Shown: piece by piece, positions 10,803 through 23,674 of the stretch
Position numbering within the stretch: the stretch's first letter is position 1
How the letters are laid out: each line of letters begins with the position of its first letter
Assembly: GCA_008704415.1 (NCBI GenBank)
Contig: VXIS01000064.1
Location: 62,001-126,000, forward strand
Length of the DNA stretch: 64,000 nucleotides
From: Sphaerosporella brunnea
Lineage: Eukaryota; Ascomycota; Pezizomycetes; Pezizales; Pyronemataceae
Direction of reading: 5' to 3'
Made by a program: the position numbers and the translations under genes
The notes under the pieces: generated by a model
The model's database searches: none
The model's input: only the letters and a program-made list of their open reading frames with translations
What the model was told of the DNA's origin: nothing

Positions 10803-13800
10803 TCACGAGAAAAAGTACTGACTGTCCTTCAGCACCTTGACGTCGAACTCGCCCTACAATATGTTAGTTTATGCGTGAAATCAAAGAAGCTGAAACGGAT
10901 TGGCATACCTTAGGAGGAAGAGGCGGGAATTCCAGTGGCATCCAGACAGGGACCATTGTGATATGCTTGCGTATCTTCCGTTTCGGCTTTTCTTCCTCAA
11001 TATCGTGCAAATCCTCCTCTATCTCAGCAGCGGCCTCCTGAGCTTCCTCCGACTGATGTTCATGTTCAACACTTTCCTGGGCCTCAGCACTGTCGAGTTC
11101 CATGTGCTCCGCCTGGTCATCTTCCAGCAGTTCCGGTACATCCGTAGCAGCCATAGCATCGTCGCTGCCGTCGCTGAAGACGTCGGCATCCTTGTCTACG
11201 GGTTCTATCACCTTGTTGTCGATTTCGCCTAGTTCGGCTCCCAGTGATTCCTTGATTTCCACCGCAGTGGCACCTCCAGCCCGGTTGAGGATCACCGACG
11301 GCGTCACCATTTCCTCGCCCTTCTTTCGCTCTTCTGGATCCTCAGAAGCTAGTAAGCGGTCGCGCTTGATCTCCCACTCCAAATCGTCCACCACGGTGAG
11401 ACCCTGGCGACTGCCGAGGACCTCCATGGCATACTTCTTGCGGGCCTGCTTGATGAGGATCGCGGCATCTGAGTGGCCCGGAATGCTCACAAGATACTTG
11501 TATCCCTTGTATCTTGTCTCGAACTCATCCTTGAGTTTCTCCATGATGTCGACGGAATGCAGGTTGACGAAAGCGTCTCTCAAGATACGGTTGAGATTGT
11601 CGACATCACCAGGATGCGTCCAGAAAGAGTCGTGGACGGCAGCGAAAGTGATTCCGTTATCGGCACATTTAGCTGCACTAAGAAGCATGTGGGTGGCATC
11701 CAGAGAATGGATGAAATTGGGAGGGAAGGCCGTCATTTGTTTTCTGGAGTTAACCTGATCGATAGCGGCCGGGTCGGTAATGTAAATCTTTTGCAGGTTA
11801 GTTTGAACCACCACGCTGGTCTCGTGGCGGTATGGCTGCACCACGGCCATCTTCAAAGGAGTGGTCCACACAACGGATGTCATGAATTCCACCTTGCCCT
11901 TCCGGCGGGCATGAATACTTTCCTGAGACGTCACAGTCCCGTTGTGGTGATCCTCAAGCATCTCGTACTGTGCCGGGCTAACTGACCGAGAGATCATACG
12001 AGCAGACACCGCGAGCCAATGTTGGATCCTAGTCGCTCCAGTGAACACCTCCTTGATACTGGAGAATACAAGCCTCGCCACGTAGGCGGCACATTTGACC
12101 ACCTCCTTACGCGGGATGTTGGGGTTATCCTCCAGCTGCTTCTGAATCTGTGCACGTGCGCCCACAAAGGTGACTCCATAAACGTTTGTCATGACTGACT
12201 GCTTGACGACCTTTCTAGTGATGTGGCCCTGAAGAATCTGCGCGATCGGGTTCCCCTCCTTCACATCTATCTCAATCCTCGCCTTGACAAGCTCGGCGAC
12301 ACCAGTATAGACGTCCTGAGGTCTGTCGCTTGGTTGCAGGTTAACTTGCTTTGCACCTTCTTTATCACCGCCAAGAGCAGCGTAATGCTGCAGTCCGTTA
12401 CAGGTACCGTCCTGGGCGACTGGGGTGTGACACATGTACTTCGTTGGATCCGGCGATCTCATCGCCTCCGTGATTGAAATGCAGGCAGCGAGACACTGCC
12501 ATGGATCCTCAGCCTTGAGCCACCATCGCCGACCCTAATTCGTTAGCATTGGAGTAAAGACAGCAAAAGGGACTACTAACCTCAAGAGGTTTGTCAGCAC
12601 TATCATGAACGTCTTCGATGTGCTTATCGACGAACGCAACACGCTCGACAAAACTGGCTTTGTCGTATCCAGCCAAGTTGGCACAGTGAATCTTCAGCCA
12701 TCTGAGCCCATTCTCCCCAAGCGGCTTTCCATCAGCGAACATCAAAAGACCACGGGACAAATCATCTCCGATATGGTTCAAGTTTGGCGGAATAGGATAC
12801 GCTCGGCCGCGAAAGTCGACATTGTGCGGGAAGTAGAACTTTTCGAACAAGAACTGTCTTTATGAGCAAACCGTCAATCTCTATAGCGGGTGTAGCTTAC
12901 CGCTCGCGCAATCTCCAGCTTGAGGTTGATAGTGCATCGTTGGGAGTGGTTGTTCTTTTCCTCGGTTTTGATCTCGCGCACCTCTTTTAGCCAATTTGTA
13001 CGGACCTTTGGATCAGCACTGGGGGCTGGCTCCGGCGGAATCTCAAGGTTAATTTCCCGAGGCGGGATTGCAGCAAACTCTTTGCCCTCGTTCCAGACCT
13101 TCAAAATAACATCAAAGATAGGTTTATTAATCCTCCAAGCCGTTTGACCAAGCACGTCTAATCCCTGGAAAAGCTGGTCCAAATCTCCACGGTTCGATGC
13201 GGCCTGCACGTAGATGTTTTGCTCCTTGCTGGACTTGGTTCGGACCACTCGAGAGCGGGTATAATAGTAGCCACCGTCGTTCCACGCTACCCAAGGAAGC
13301 GGGGGGACAAGCATGGGAAGATTGCGACCCAGCGAACTTCCACGTAAAGGCTCGGAACCGAGTTTCTGCACAACTTCTGGATGAAGCCTGAGAACACCAA
13401 GCCTCCGCCCCTTGATGAATTCGTAGGCATGTTGGATCGCTGGCTGATGTTGGGTGATCTTTTCGCCCGTCTTAATATCCGTCTTCGTGATTGGGATTTT
13501 GGCGCAATGGAGCAGCATCGATATCAGAACAGCACCGAGTTTCGCTTTGACGCTGGCGGGCCAGTCCAACATCACACTACTAGAATCTGCCATTTCACTC
13601 ATCTTCTGCTTGGCCTTCAAAACTCTCGCCCTGAATTGTGCTCGGTCATTGAAAAGTTCCTTCAACCCGTCCTTTTCCAGGAATCCGAAGATGTCTTGGT
13701 TCTTCTTTTTGGAAAGCTCTTGGGCATAGTATTCCTGCTGCAGGATGCTCCCAACAGCCATGACCGCATGTGCAGACTTTGTGCCTTCACCACTTAGCTG

Positions 13801-15198
13801 CGTGTTTTGCATTCTGATCATCTCCAGGATCACGATCGCAGCCACTTTCTCGGGAGTCATGAGTCGCAGGAACGGGCCGTACAAACATCGGTCAGCAGCG
13901 CTCTGGTAGTTGGGGTCTTCCTCCGCCTCGTTGACTCTTTGTAGCTCCTGCTTAATCAAGGGAACCAGCGCTTGGTGCCAGCTCCACAGTAGGGTGTTGA
14001 CGTTGCTTCGAATGGGGGCGGCTCCACGGGCAACAAGTTCTTCGTGGTCTTTTCGCCATCGCTCATGTGCACTGGTGAGCGCATCCTCTTCCAGAACCTT
14101 TTGTCTCGCAACTTGATAGGCTTCATCGTCTTGCCCGAACGCATGTCGACTAGGCATTGCCCCGGGATCGACCAAGGACTGGAGGGACTTCTTGATTGAT
14201 TCAAGACTGAGACCTTTGACTTGGGAAGACGTTACTTCGGGGACATCGATGATCGCAGGCTTCTCTGCCGGGCCGGCGGACGTATATAGAACTCTGTGCT
14301 TGTCATCCAGTTCCTCGGGTTCCAAGCCGGCAAGCTGCAATCATCAGGAATGGACGACATTTCTAAAATAGTCGGGAAGCTTTACCTGAGATACCTCGAC
14401 GACCTGTTCGTCAGTCATCAATTCTAGTGCAAACACATCCTTCACTTCCCTGCCATGCCCCTTCCATTGGTCGACGTATTTACGGACATATCTGTCTCTC
14501 AAAGCAGCCTCTCCAACAGCCAAGCTACCCCGCAACAATAGAGCTGTGGTGGTGGGATCGCCCAGCATGCCGAGCTCGCGCTTCATCGTGTCCTCATACC
14601 AGGTGAAAAACACGCGCAAACTGTCTTGGTTGCTCCCAACCAGTGCTCGCTGGAGTAATGCCTTGAGGAAAGTGTTGTGTGCGTTCATGAGAAGCGGCGA
14701 GGAGTTATCGAGCATGCTCGTAATAGCGTTGAGCATGAGTTGGGCTCTTGCGATACGGCCGACCTTGACACAAGCTTCGTACGTCGCCAGAAGTTCATGT
14801 TTATCCTCCGAGATACCATTGATAATGCGCGGCTTCCTGCGTACTGAATCCGCTAGTCGCGGTGTGTCCACAATCACAAGTGATGGGGCATCACCCGCAG
14901 GCCGCGGCTGATAGTTTGTAGCATCCAGTGCGTTTCCATCTGGCCTTCCTGTGCGCAAATATATACCATTCATGTCTTCAATTCCTTCTGGAATCGGGAT
15001 GGGAGAAACGGTGGAATAATTTCTATCCCGGCCGGAGGTTTTCGCAGATGTAGAGGTATTACGGAAGCATCGTGGACTTCGGACGACCGATGGATAGAGG
15101 TACGGAAGAAGTAAAGACTGGGAAGAAGATGCCGAAGACCGTATGTTATTTCTCTGGACGGTGTATCGCGAGACTCCCTTGGTGGCTGCTCGAAGCAT
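10803..15198 (-). CDS. RPO41: Mitochondrial DNA-directed RNA polymerase
   Basis: Five exons join in phase 0 throughout: 15198-14386, 14334-12901, 12853-12581, 12534-10909 and 10853-10803, giving 1,398 residues (yeast Rpo41 has 1,351). The N-terminus is rich in Arg and Ser, as a mitochondrial presequence should be. The single-subunit T7-like catalytic core shows motif A ([13 protein letters not shown], Asp about 882), motif B ([10 protein letters not shown], Lys about 951) and motif C (HDSFWTH, Asp about 1142). The last 16 codons sit on a separate small exon and encode the conserved end [12 protein letters not shown] long acidic insert (about residues 1290-1360) separates the thumb/palm region from the C-terminus. 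The enzyme transcribes mitochondrial DNA with an Mtf1-type factor (family knowledge). Confidence 0.95.
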
Positions 15199-15575
15199 TT
15201 TTCGAGTTCGAATTCGAGTCGCTGGGTTGAACGAAGAAACTAATTGCGAGCAGAAAACCACGAAACTTTTTACTGAGAAGAATACAATGGACTGGGGGTT
15301 TTCTGTGGGCGACTGTGGATAGGCACCGACAGTATAGGAGAAGGGTTGTGATTGGCGTCGGAGGGGCGGAGGGCGAATTCGTGGAGTCGGAGGGACTTCG
15401 AGAAAGAAGATTTGTGGGTCGAACTTTTTTTTCTTTTCGCGCATAGGCACTCTGTGGCGTCAAAAGTCGGCGCCGCTAAGACGAAAACGGATGTCCAAAA
15501 CCCTCAACCGTCCTCCGCCTCGCCGTGAACCACAACAACTGCCCACCAAACCACCTCTCTGCCGCAATCGTCAGA

Positions 15576-16743
15576 ATGCCGCGGCGGACGATACCGTGGC
15601 TCAAAAACGACGGCTCCGCCACAAAAACAACGACGAAGTCCAAGACAAAGACAGCTCCGATTAAACCCTCCACCGACGTCCTTCCCAGTCCCACCCCAAA
15701 GCACCAGCGCACCCCCCCAAAGCCTGCGACGGATGAAGATGACCCTCTATCAAACATCGAGTATGGTGCCTCTGCCATCTAGTAATTAAACACCTAACAT
15801 CTATTGTAGGTATATGAACTCTGACGACGACCAGTGGATAATGGTCGAGGATGAATTCCTTTCCACCGCACAGGTCTTCACGCGTTCGCTCCACAGGAAG
15901 GAGTACCAGCGACTTCAGTTGGCGGCCGCCTCTAAGAACGCCTCGCAGATCAAGAATATCCAGCGTCCAGTCACCGGAACATCTGCCATGTCCCGTGAGA
16001 CTTTACACAAACGCGAGATTGCTGCCAAGAAACAGCTACAAGAAGCACAGCTGAGCGCGGCATCTAAAAATGCCTCGGAAGACAATGACTCCTCCGACGA
16101 CGAAGATCCGCAAAGCGAATGGGCTAGATCGGAACTGAGAATCTTGATGCGGGGAAACATGAACTCGCAGGCATCCCTGATCTCTTTAATTCCACACAAG
16201 CACATCGCTACAAGAGCTGCTGCGGGGTATACGGATTCACAAGTAAGCTCCGGTTTCAGCCAGCGGATAAATCCCCCTCCACTGCGGCCAAGAAGCAGTT
16301 ACAATGAGCGATCCACCCCATTATCTTCGTATGAGCCTGCAGCGACGAAGCGTCAACCGATCAAGGCCGAACCTAAAGCGTTGAAGACTGAACCAATCCT
16401 GGAGATGGCTGCATCAACTGAAGACGAAGACGATGATGACGATCTCGACGCCCTAGTCGTGAAGAGCGTTAAAGCAGTGCAGCCCAAACCACAATCTTCC
16501 GTTCGCCTTTCTAGCACGGAGACCCTTGCTCACGCAGCACGGAGACCGTCTCATCATGAAGTGCCAGCGCCGAAGAAGGAGGACTTAGATTTTGACCTAT
16601 TCCCAGTCATCCCGATAAAGCCCACCACTTCTCGATTCAAGGGCAAGTCCATGGCAGCAAGGGAGCGAGCACTCAAAACGGAACAGTGTCCAGGGGCTAA
16701 GTCTGGAGCTCAAGATACCTTGGATATGCTCTTTTCATTATAA
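15576..16743 (+). CDS. Conserved-looking acidic protein, function unknown
   Basis: Exons 15576-15760 and 15810-16743 encode 372 residues. The 49-bp intron has a GTATGG donor and a CTAAC branch motif. The N-terminus is basic and Thr/Lys/Pro-rich. Across the splice junction lies what looks like the conserved block, YMNSDDDQWIMVEDEFLSTA, followed by a helical segment (HRKEYQRLQLAAASKNASQIK). The rest is disordered with acidic patches (EDEDDDDDLDAL) and ends LDMLFSL. It begins 377 bp from the divergently transcribed RPO41 start, so the two may share a promoter region. I do not recognise the family and propose no function. Confidence 0.75.
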
Positions 16744-17828
16744 TCGAGCCATACACACGGAGTTTGGGAGTTGCGCGGGTTCACATTGTTTTTGGTGTTA
16801 TTTGGTTTGTGATTCTTCGGTTGGTGGGGATATAGCTGTTTGCAATTTTACGAAGTCCTTCATTTCGTCAAGGAATTCCTCGGGAGATGTGAGGTTTTTA
16901 TATTCCCAGCAGTTGTTAGTCTGTTAGGCGGTTTTTATTGGGGTTACTCCGTATTTGTACGACTACCAAATTTTGATCATGAAGTATCACTCGATCATTT
17001 CGAGTCATTCGATTGCGGTCGATCAGGCACTAGGCATAACTCTTTCCCCTTACAGACATCGCCAAGCCATCCTATAGCTGATGTTCTGGTGCCTTAATGC
17101 TTTGAAAGCGTGCGTTCTTCATATATACGTAAATCTAGAACTGATCATGATATCTGGATCTGAGGGCGCCTTCATCGCGACTGATGGTCAATGCGCCTTT
17201 TATCTGGGCGTGTTGCGATTCCGTCAATTCATAATTTTACAAGACACGAAATTGTGGTTCTAGGGCTCAAAAAAAAAAGACCTCTCTGTATTCCAGATAT
17301 TCACAAGAATGCACTCGATAGAGGCGTTGAACTCAGTATTACCTAGGTAACCCACGTCCTAGTGCTCCAGATACTCGTGCCAACCAGCTTGCCAATGCTT
17401 CAACACCGCTCTTCCTCCGCACACATGTCCGAAGCAGGCATCAGTTCCTATCTCTAGCCGTGTCCATATTAACCTCACAGCCACATCGCAGATATGAGGG
17501 AGAAGTCGGATGGAAACAACACATTCTACTATAGTTTAGGGGATAAATGGTTGATGAAGCTTGGTGTTTCCTCTGACTTCATAGCCGCCGTTGACAACAA
17601 ACTGCAACCTAGGTACCCCCCCCCGCCTCGCGAGGTGTGGGTCGGACGTGTTGCTGAGTGGTCATGAAACCAGTGCCCATCGATATCATCAGGTCGTCTA
17701 TCCAGCGATCACTCGATCTCATTACGCCCAGCCTCCACTGTCACGACCTGAATGTTGTATTTAGCTAAGTGGTAATCCCGTTGTAGGTATCCAGCCCGCG
17801 ATGGCTGGGTCTTGCTTCGTGATCCCGC

Positions 17829-17865
17829 GTCCGTCCGTCCGTCCGTCCGTCCGTCCGTCCGTCCG
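17829..17865. repeat. (GTCC)n microsatellite
   Basis: About nine perfect tetranucleotide units in an intergenic region. Confidence 0.9.
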
Positions 17866-18482
17866 TGCGGCCGTGGTTTCTGATCACGAGTGCGGGTGGT
17901 AATTGTTATTCACGGCAACGATTCGCAAACCGTTCGGACCCTTCCGCCGCGTCAGTCCTCTGCCATCCGTGCCATGCCATGCCATGCCCGACCTTGTCTT
18001 TGTGTTGGATCAAATAGGCCAGCGAGAAACAGCGAGGTTGAATTATGTCTATTCTCGCCGGTTCCTTGAAGATCTGCTTCTATTCTAGGTACCTGGTAAA
18101 AAAAAAAGCTGTCATAATCCCGTGTGACAGCTTCAAGGTGGCCCATCAAGAGAGAGAGAACAGGGAGAACCTGGAAAAGAGGATTTGGGCTATTCGAAGG
18201 CTCAGTTGGCTCTTGCGCTGAATGACTTCATACTCACAGGTGACAATAAAATTGGTGATGACTAGGCCTGCCCCCCACCTGCTCCCCCACCTTTCTCGTG
18301 TTCAGTCTCAACTTGGCGGGCCTTGTCCACCACAGTCAAGTCACAACACCATGGCCGGCCATCCCATGCGCCCGTTCGGATCACGCCCAAAATTACAAAA
18401 AGGATCTTCCCTTTGTTTCATAGGGTCGGTTTCATTTACCGAGTTCGAGCAAGATTTGACTGGACGGATCAAAGTGAAGTGA

Positions 18483-18510
18483 ATGAAGTGAATGAATGAA
18501 TGAATGAATG
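18483..18510. repeat. (GAAT)n microsatellite
   Basis: Short run of GAAT/GAAGT tetramers in a gene-free region. Confidence 0.8.
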
Positions 18511-21500
18511 TCGCTCAGGTGAGTTGCCTCTTCCCTCCAGGCGCTGCAACCAACTCAGCACCAGCGGCCACTCCACGCAGCCTTGGAGGCGAATAACCAC
18601 ATCAGGCCATCGCTCCCTCGAACATGATGCAAGGTGAAGCACGACAACTGCTGGGCGCAGGTAAAACCTGCACTCGCCGCTCTCTCATCGGCATCAGGTG
18701 GACCCTGTCACGATCACTTCCTCTTTGGAGGTTGCCCAGAGCATTTTTATTTTTTCCTCAACCGCAACAGGCACCGCACGGGCCAGACTCAGATCTCGCT
18801 CTCTCTCTTCTGGCCGGCCGGGACGCCATCGCTTATTTTTATGGCATTGCAGGGGTCGCCTGTGCCGGGGAAACAAACGACTGGGTCGTGGTGTGTGGCA
18901 CAGCGTACCAAATTGAAAAACAACAGCTCATCCGTGATATGCATGCCCGCCCGCTTTGTGCTTCTCGCGGCGGAGGGAGGGAAGAAAGGAAGGACAGCAA
19001 ATCAGCATTTATGCTCGCCTTCCCTCCGTGGGTGCCTTGCCCCTCCTTTGCCCCTCCAGCAGGCATAAGCAGCAGCGCAACGCGGCAACGAGCGAGACGA
19101 TGCAGGCAGTGATGTAGTGCGGTCCTCGTCATCTGCGCTGCTGCTGCTGTTGTTGTTGCTGGGCAGACAACCCTGGCTGAGAGCAATTCCCGCGCAGAAA
19201 CCCCACGAGCCACAGGTCATTTCGGTGCTGGCTGTCCGACGATCTCAGACACCATGCAGCTCGCCTAGTACCCATGCAGCGCCCAAAACGGTTGGAATAT
19301 GCGCAAAGGCCAGCACAGTGTGAAGCACTCTGTCTTTTTTTTTGTCTTTTTTTTTTTGCTGGTAGGGCGGACGGGACATCGATGGTTGGCCGGACTACCT
19401 ACTACGATCTGGTCTGTGCGGGCACACACTCGCTGCCCCGTCCGTGCGCTCAGTATCTGGTCGGCTGCGAATTCTTTATGTCTGCTTGTTGAATGCTAGC
19501 CGCTATCAAGCGTAGACGAGCGTACCTGCTTTGGTCGTCACTGTGCTATTTTCAGTGCAATCGTTTCTGAAAAACCCGGCGACGCCCTCCCCGGATGCGG
19601 TAGCAAAGCCAGTGGATTTGGCGTCTGAGAAAACAAGACCGAGGATGACAATCCCCGGGTAGCGGCTGTCGTTCTGTCAAACTGTGTCGGCCCGATATAA
19701 AACAGACTACCGGCCTACAAGCGACAGCGAAAGCTTAAAGAGTGTGCGGTGCATCGACGCTCAACAAACCACAGATTGTTCAATTCTATCTACCAAAGAT
19801 CGTCGTCTCAACCAAAACAATATTGATAACCGATTATGCCAGCCAGATAAAACCATCGCGTTCTCCGGCGGACTCTGCACAAAACATCCCTTGCAGCATC
19901 CGATCCACCACGAGCTGGCAGAAGCCGTACGCCTGCATGCTTTACAACCGCAACATCAAATACCAAGGCTCTCTAATCTGGGGCATTAGCTGGCAAACGA
20001 AAAGCTTCCACGCTGAGGTCTGATGGGCTCCGAATGACATGCGTAGACATAAGCAGCTGCAAGTCTAAACCGAGCCTGCTTGCAAACTCCTCGGATTAAT
20101 ATTCGCCTTGGATGCTATGGTGGCGTCTATCCGGTATGTGAGGTTTCCCCAGAAAACTAACCCAGGAAAGCACAATGCAAGAACGCGCACAGCGTTGAGC
20201 GCGAGAGCAGGAAGTCAAGGCTGAACGGCAAACTAGAATGACTGCCGCTCGGATGCATTCAGCGGCTTCAGCTGCGGAGATGCTACTGGTAGAGTATCCT
20301 TTCCGCATAGCCCAGGATTTTCTGGATTGTCGTTAGCAAGCGACGATGGCGTAGAGAGAGGGAGCCTACCTTGCTGGATGCCTTGTATTTCCTCCAGCGC
20401 TTTTTCTGCTACTTGGTGGGCACACCGTTCGGCATGAGGACGCAGGTAGAGGTGCTCTTGCACAGTGCCGAGATCAATGAAATCTTTTCCAGTCGAGCTT
20501 TTACAAGCCTGTGGTAGTAGCATATCGCCCTGTACAGATCGGGGGACACAGTGACTGAGAAAGTGTCGCCGGAAGGATACCACGAATGATAATATGCATA
20601 TCTGCGAAGGTTAATATGTTGCGTCGTGGTAATTCGGGAGGGCGGATTGCGTTTTCCGCAAATGGGTGATCAACACCTCGCTATCTAGGTATGTATCTAC
20701 TTAGTACCTAGGTACTTAAGTAGGTTTATAGTTACAGTAAAGAATAATCTTACGGAACCAAAGATTGAAGGCAAGGTGAGTTCATGGTCGGACTCATCGC
20801 AGTTGTGAGAGCGAGCAACGACGTGCAAAGGACTGCCCGCAAGAGCGAGTAAGGAAGGGCACAGCAAAGCGTTTTTTTGTTGAGTCCTTTAGAGCGCTGC
20901 AAAATATAAATCCACAATCGATAGGTCCCTTCGGGTATCGATACGATACAACCTGTGCATCGATAGGAGATAATTATTCGCCTAGATACATCTCTTTGGC
21001 AACGATAGGTTGTGGCTTATTTTGTTGTGCTGTCGAATTTCAGTTGCCAACCATTGGCCGTTGCAGATACACATTGATCATCCACCCAAACCGCCCTTCA
21101 ACTTCCTGCCCCGGCCCACCTCCACCTCCTCCACCTCTCCAGAGGTGGCTTGAACGGGCTACGTATCTTGCGTCGCCCCCCCCCCCCCATCTCTTGTTTG
21201 TTCCTTTTTCTCCTTGCCGCTCCTCCTCCTCCTCTACTTCTTCTCTCTCTCTCTCTTTCCCCCTCCTCCCCCCCCCCCTTTTCTCCGCCAGCTTTGTCCA
21301 CCGCCCGAACCACCAGTCTCATCCCATCGTACTGGTCAACCCATCCACCACATCACCCACCTGCCCCGTACCACTTTACGAACTCTCGACGTGGATCTTT
21401 TACGGCAACTCGGATTTTGCCTGCAGTCCCTCCCGTTCGGTACCGAGCAGTTCTTCAATTACATGTACGCAACACTCGGCCCGGAAAAGCGTCTCGACAA

Positions 21501-21820
21501 ATTGCGGTCTTTGTTTACACCAGCCTTTTTGTAGTGACGGAATGGTATTAACCAGGGTTCCGCCACGCTAAACACACACCCCGCCCAGCTCGCACAAGCA
21601 GCAAAAAAAAAGGTCGTTATAAGCCTGGCACGTCTGACAGTTCGGTACGGTCTCCCTGTGTCTCTTGCACAATATCGCATCAATATCTCGGCCATACACG
21701 CGAATACCAACGCGGAAAAATAATAATCATTATCCACCAACACTTGCCTTTAAGGAGTCGACATTACTATATATCAGACGCGTACAAGTCCGTTTGGCGT
21801 AGGACACGACAATTGGTGGT

Positions 21821-23674
21821 ATGCAATTGGGTAGTCGAGCATACTCAACAGAGAGCAGATGGATCGACGACCCAGTCTATGGGCTCATGCGGAGCACAAA
21901 CGTTACCGGTGATAAACCGACGTTGTCCGATCACCAACTATATACTTTGCGGTCTATAGCTCTGGTGGCCGCGAGTATGTCGATGGCCAGTGGGCTGTTA
22001 GTGGGATGGTGGTTTGTGCGGATGAAGAGGAGTTTCCGGCACCAGTATGTCTCATTCTGTTTGATCTACTGTGATGGGCTGTGCTGACGGAAAAAATAGC
22101 CTGATCATGTTGATGATATTTTCCGACTTCTTCAAAGCCAGCTGGCAATTGATATATCCGGCGGTCGTGTTTACCCGCGGATCAGTCACGAGCGAATCTC
22201 GATTCTGTCAAGTAGCGGGATTTATGATGTCGATGGGCATCGAGGCGTCGGATTTTGCGGTGCTTACGATTGCCGTTCACAGCGCTCTTTATATCTTCAG
22301 GCCGGGTATGGGAAGGGTAGGGGAAGGGGGGCTCTTCAGATATCGTTATTACGTCTATACAGCCTGGCTCGCGTTCGCCATCATAATGCCCTCATTGGCG
22401 TTTCTGAATAAAGATCCCGCTTATACCTCTCAGGGGACGTTCTGTTATCTTCCTGTTCGGTAGGTCATTGGCAAAGCCACAATAGCGGTGTTGATGTTGA
22501 CCATCAGTTTAGGCCGTTTTGGTTTCGATTGGCTTTGGCATGGATACCACGATATTTCATTCTGCTTATGGTAATACATTGGGCTCGCTTCGTCCCAGGC
22601 TTTTACTGACTTATTCAGATCATGATGCTTTATGCTGCAATCTACATCTACGTGCGATTGAAATTTCGAACCTTTCGAACTAGCGTGGGGGCTTCCACTC
22701 TGGACGTGGACACCGTTGATTTGGCGCCACCTGAGCCTTCACGAACTTCAGCCCGGCTTCCATCGCTGGACGCACACGGCCTAATACCCCCCAGCCCAAA
22801 CCCCGTAGCAGCGGATTTGCAATCCCCGACCGAACTCAGCAACACCAACAATCAGCCTTTCGCCAAGGCCTTGCTGGCTCCATTCAATGACAGAGGCCAT
22901 CCAGTTTCGATTTCGGATTCCCGGAGCTGCGACAGCAGGCGAGGATCTTTTCCAACATTGTATCCCAGTGCAGTTCCAAGCTCGAACGGAGATTTTGGGG
23001 AACGTGTAAGCAGCGATAAACGGCGGCAGATGAGTGAGGGAACCGCGAACGAGGAGGCTCGACGGAAACGTATCGCCATTAGTCGTCAACTACGACTGCT
23101 GTTTATATACCCGATACTATATGCGCTCATGTGGGTGCCGCCACTCATCAGCCATGCACTACAGTTCACGGATCGATTTGCGCAACACCCCAGTTTCCCA
23201 TTGAACTGTGTGGTTGCGTTTACATTGCCGTTACAGTGCTTCGTCGATTGCTGGCTGTTCACCATACGCGAGAAACCATGGCGGTATATTCCGGAGACTC
23301 AAAGAGGGAATTGGTATTCGCGGTATGGCTTTGGGATCAGGAAGTGCAAGGGAAAGAGTGCAGAGATTGGAGCAGAGGAAGGCGGGGATGCAGCATGGCA
23401 CAACAGGAAACACATGAGCTTCGAGGCTAGAAAAGCCTACGAACGGCGGGATGCTGAAACTCATGAGGCGGCGGAAGAGTGGCTCAGCAGGGACCACCCA
23501 CGACATCGGGGAGAACGCGACTGGTGGGATGTTGAGGCACAACACATCGATGAACTGGAGGAACTTGAAGAACTCGAAGACGATACCCCCCGTGGTGGAA
23601 GCGTTGACAATTTGCCGAGACTTGAAATCGATGACCAAGAAATCGGCCCGAATGAAGTACCAAGGGCTCCCTAA
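21821..23674 (+). CDS. Git3/cAMP-receptor-like G-protein-coupled receptor
   Basis: Exons 21821-22044, 22100-22459, 22513-22570 and 22619-23674 encode 565 residues. Exon 1 carries TM1 and ends in RSFRHH; exon 2 carries TM2-TM4 with LIMLMIFSDFFKASW and FCQVAGFMMSMGIEASD; the 58-bp exon 3 carries the start of TM5 (PFWFRLALAWIPRYF). After a long Ser/Pro-rich third cytoplasmic loop, TM6-TM7 follow with LYALMWVPPLISHAL and the Git3_C-like tail FTIREKPWRYIP. This is the fungal nutrient-sensing GPCR class related to S. pombe Git3 and Gpr1/Gpr11-type receptors that signal through G-alpha to cAMP/PKA. The ligand is unknown. A 650-bp pyrimidine-rich leader region precedes it. Confidence 0.9.

Larger units (their letters stand above)
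16744..21820. other. 5-kb region without a convincing gene
   Basis: Short frames on both strands (for example around 18620-19110 and 20230-20580) overlap one another, lack domains and show no splice continuity. The region has a (GTCC)n tract at about 17829-17865, a (GAAT)n tract at about 18483-18510, repeated palindromic CCTAGGTA-type words (17340, 17608, 20700) and a long pyrimidine-rich tract at 21178-21290 in front of the GPCR gene. It could hold long regulatory leaders, non-coding transcripts or old repeats. Confidence 0.5.

Noticed and set aside
18624..19213. Cluster of overlapping frames on both strands
   Set aside because: At least five frames overlap in the same interval, a sign of GC-rich non-coding sequence and not of a gene.
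20233..20583. 116-residue minus-strand frame
   Set aside because: No recognisable family, no homology by eye and no adjoining exons; could be real but not supportable.
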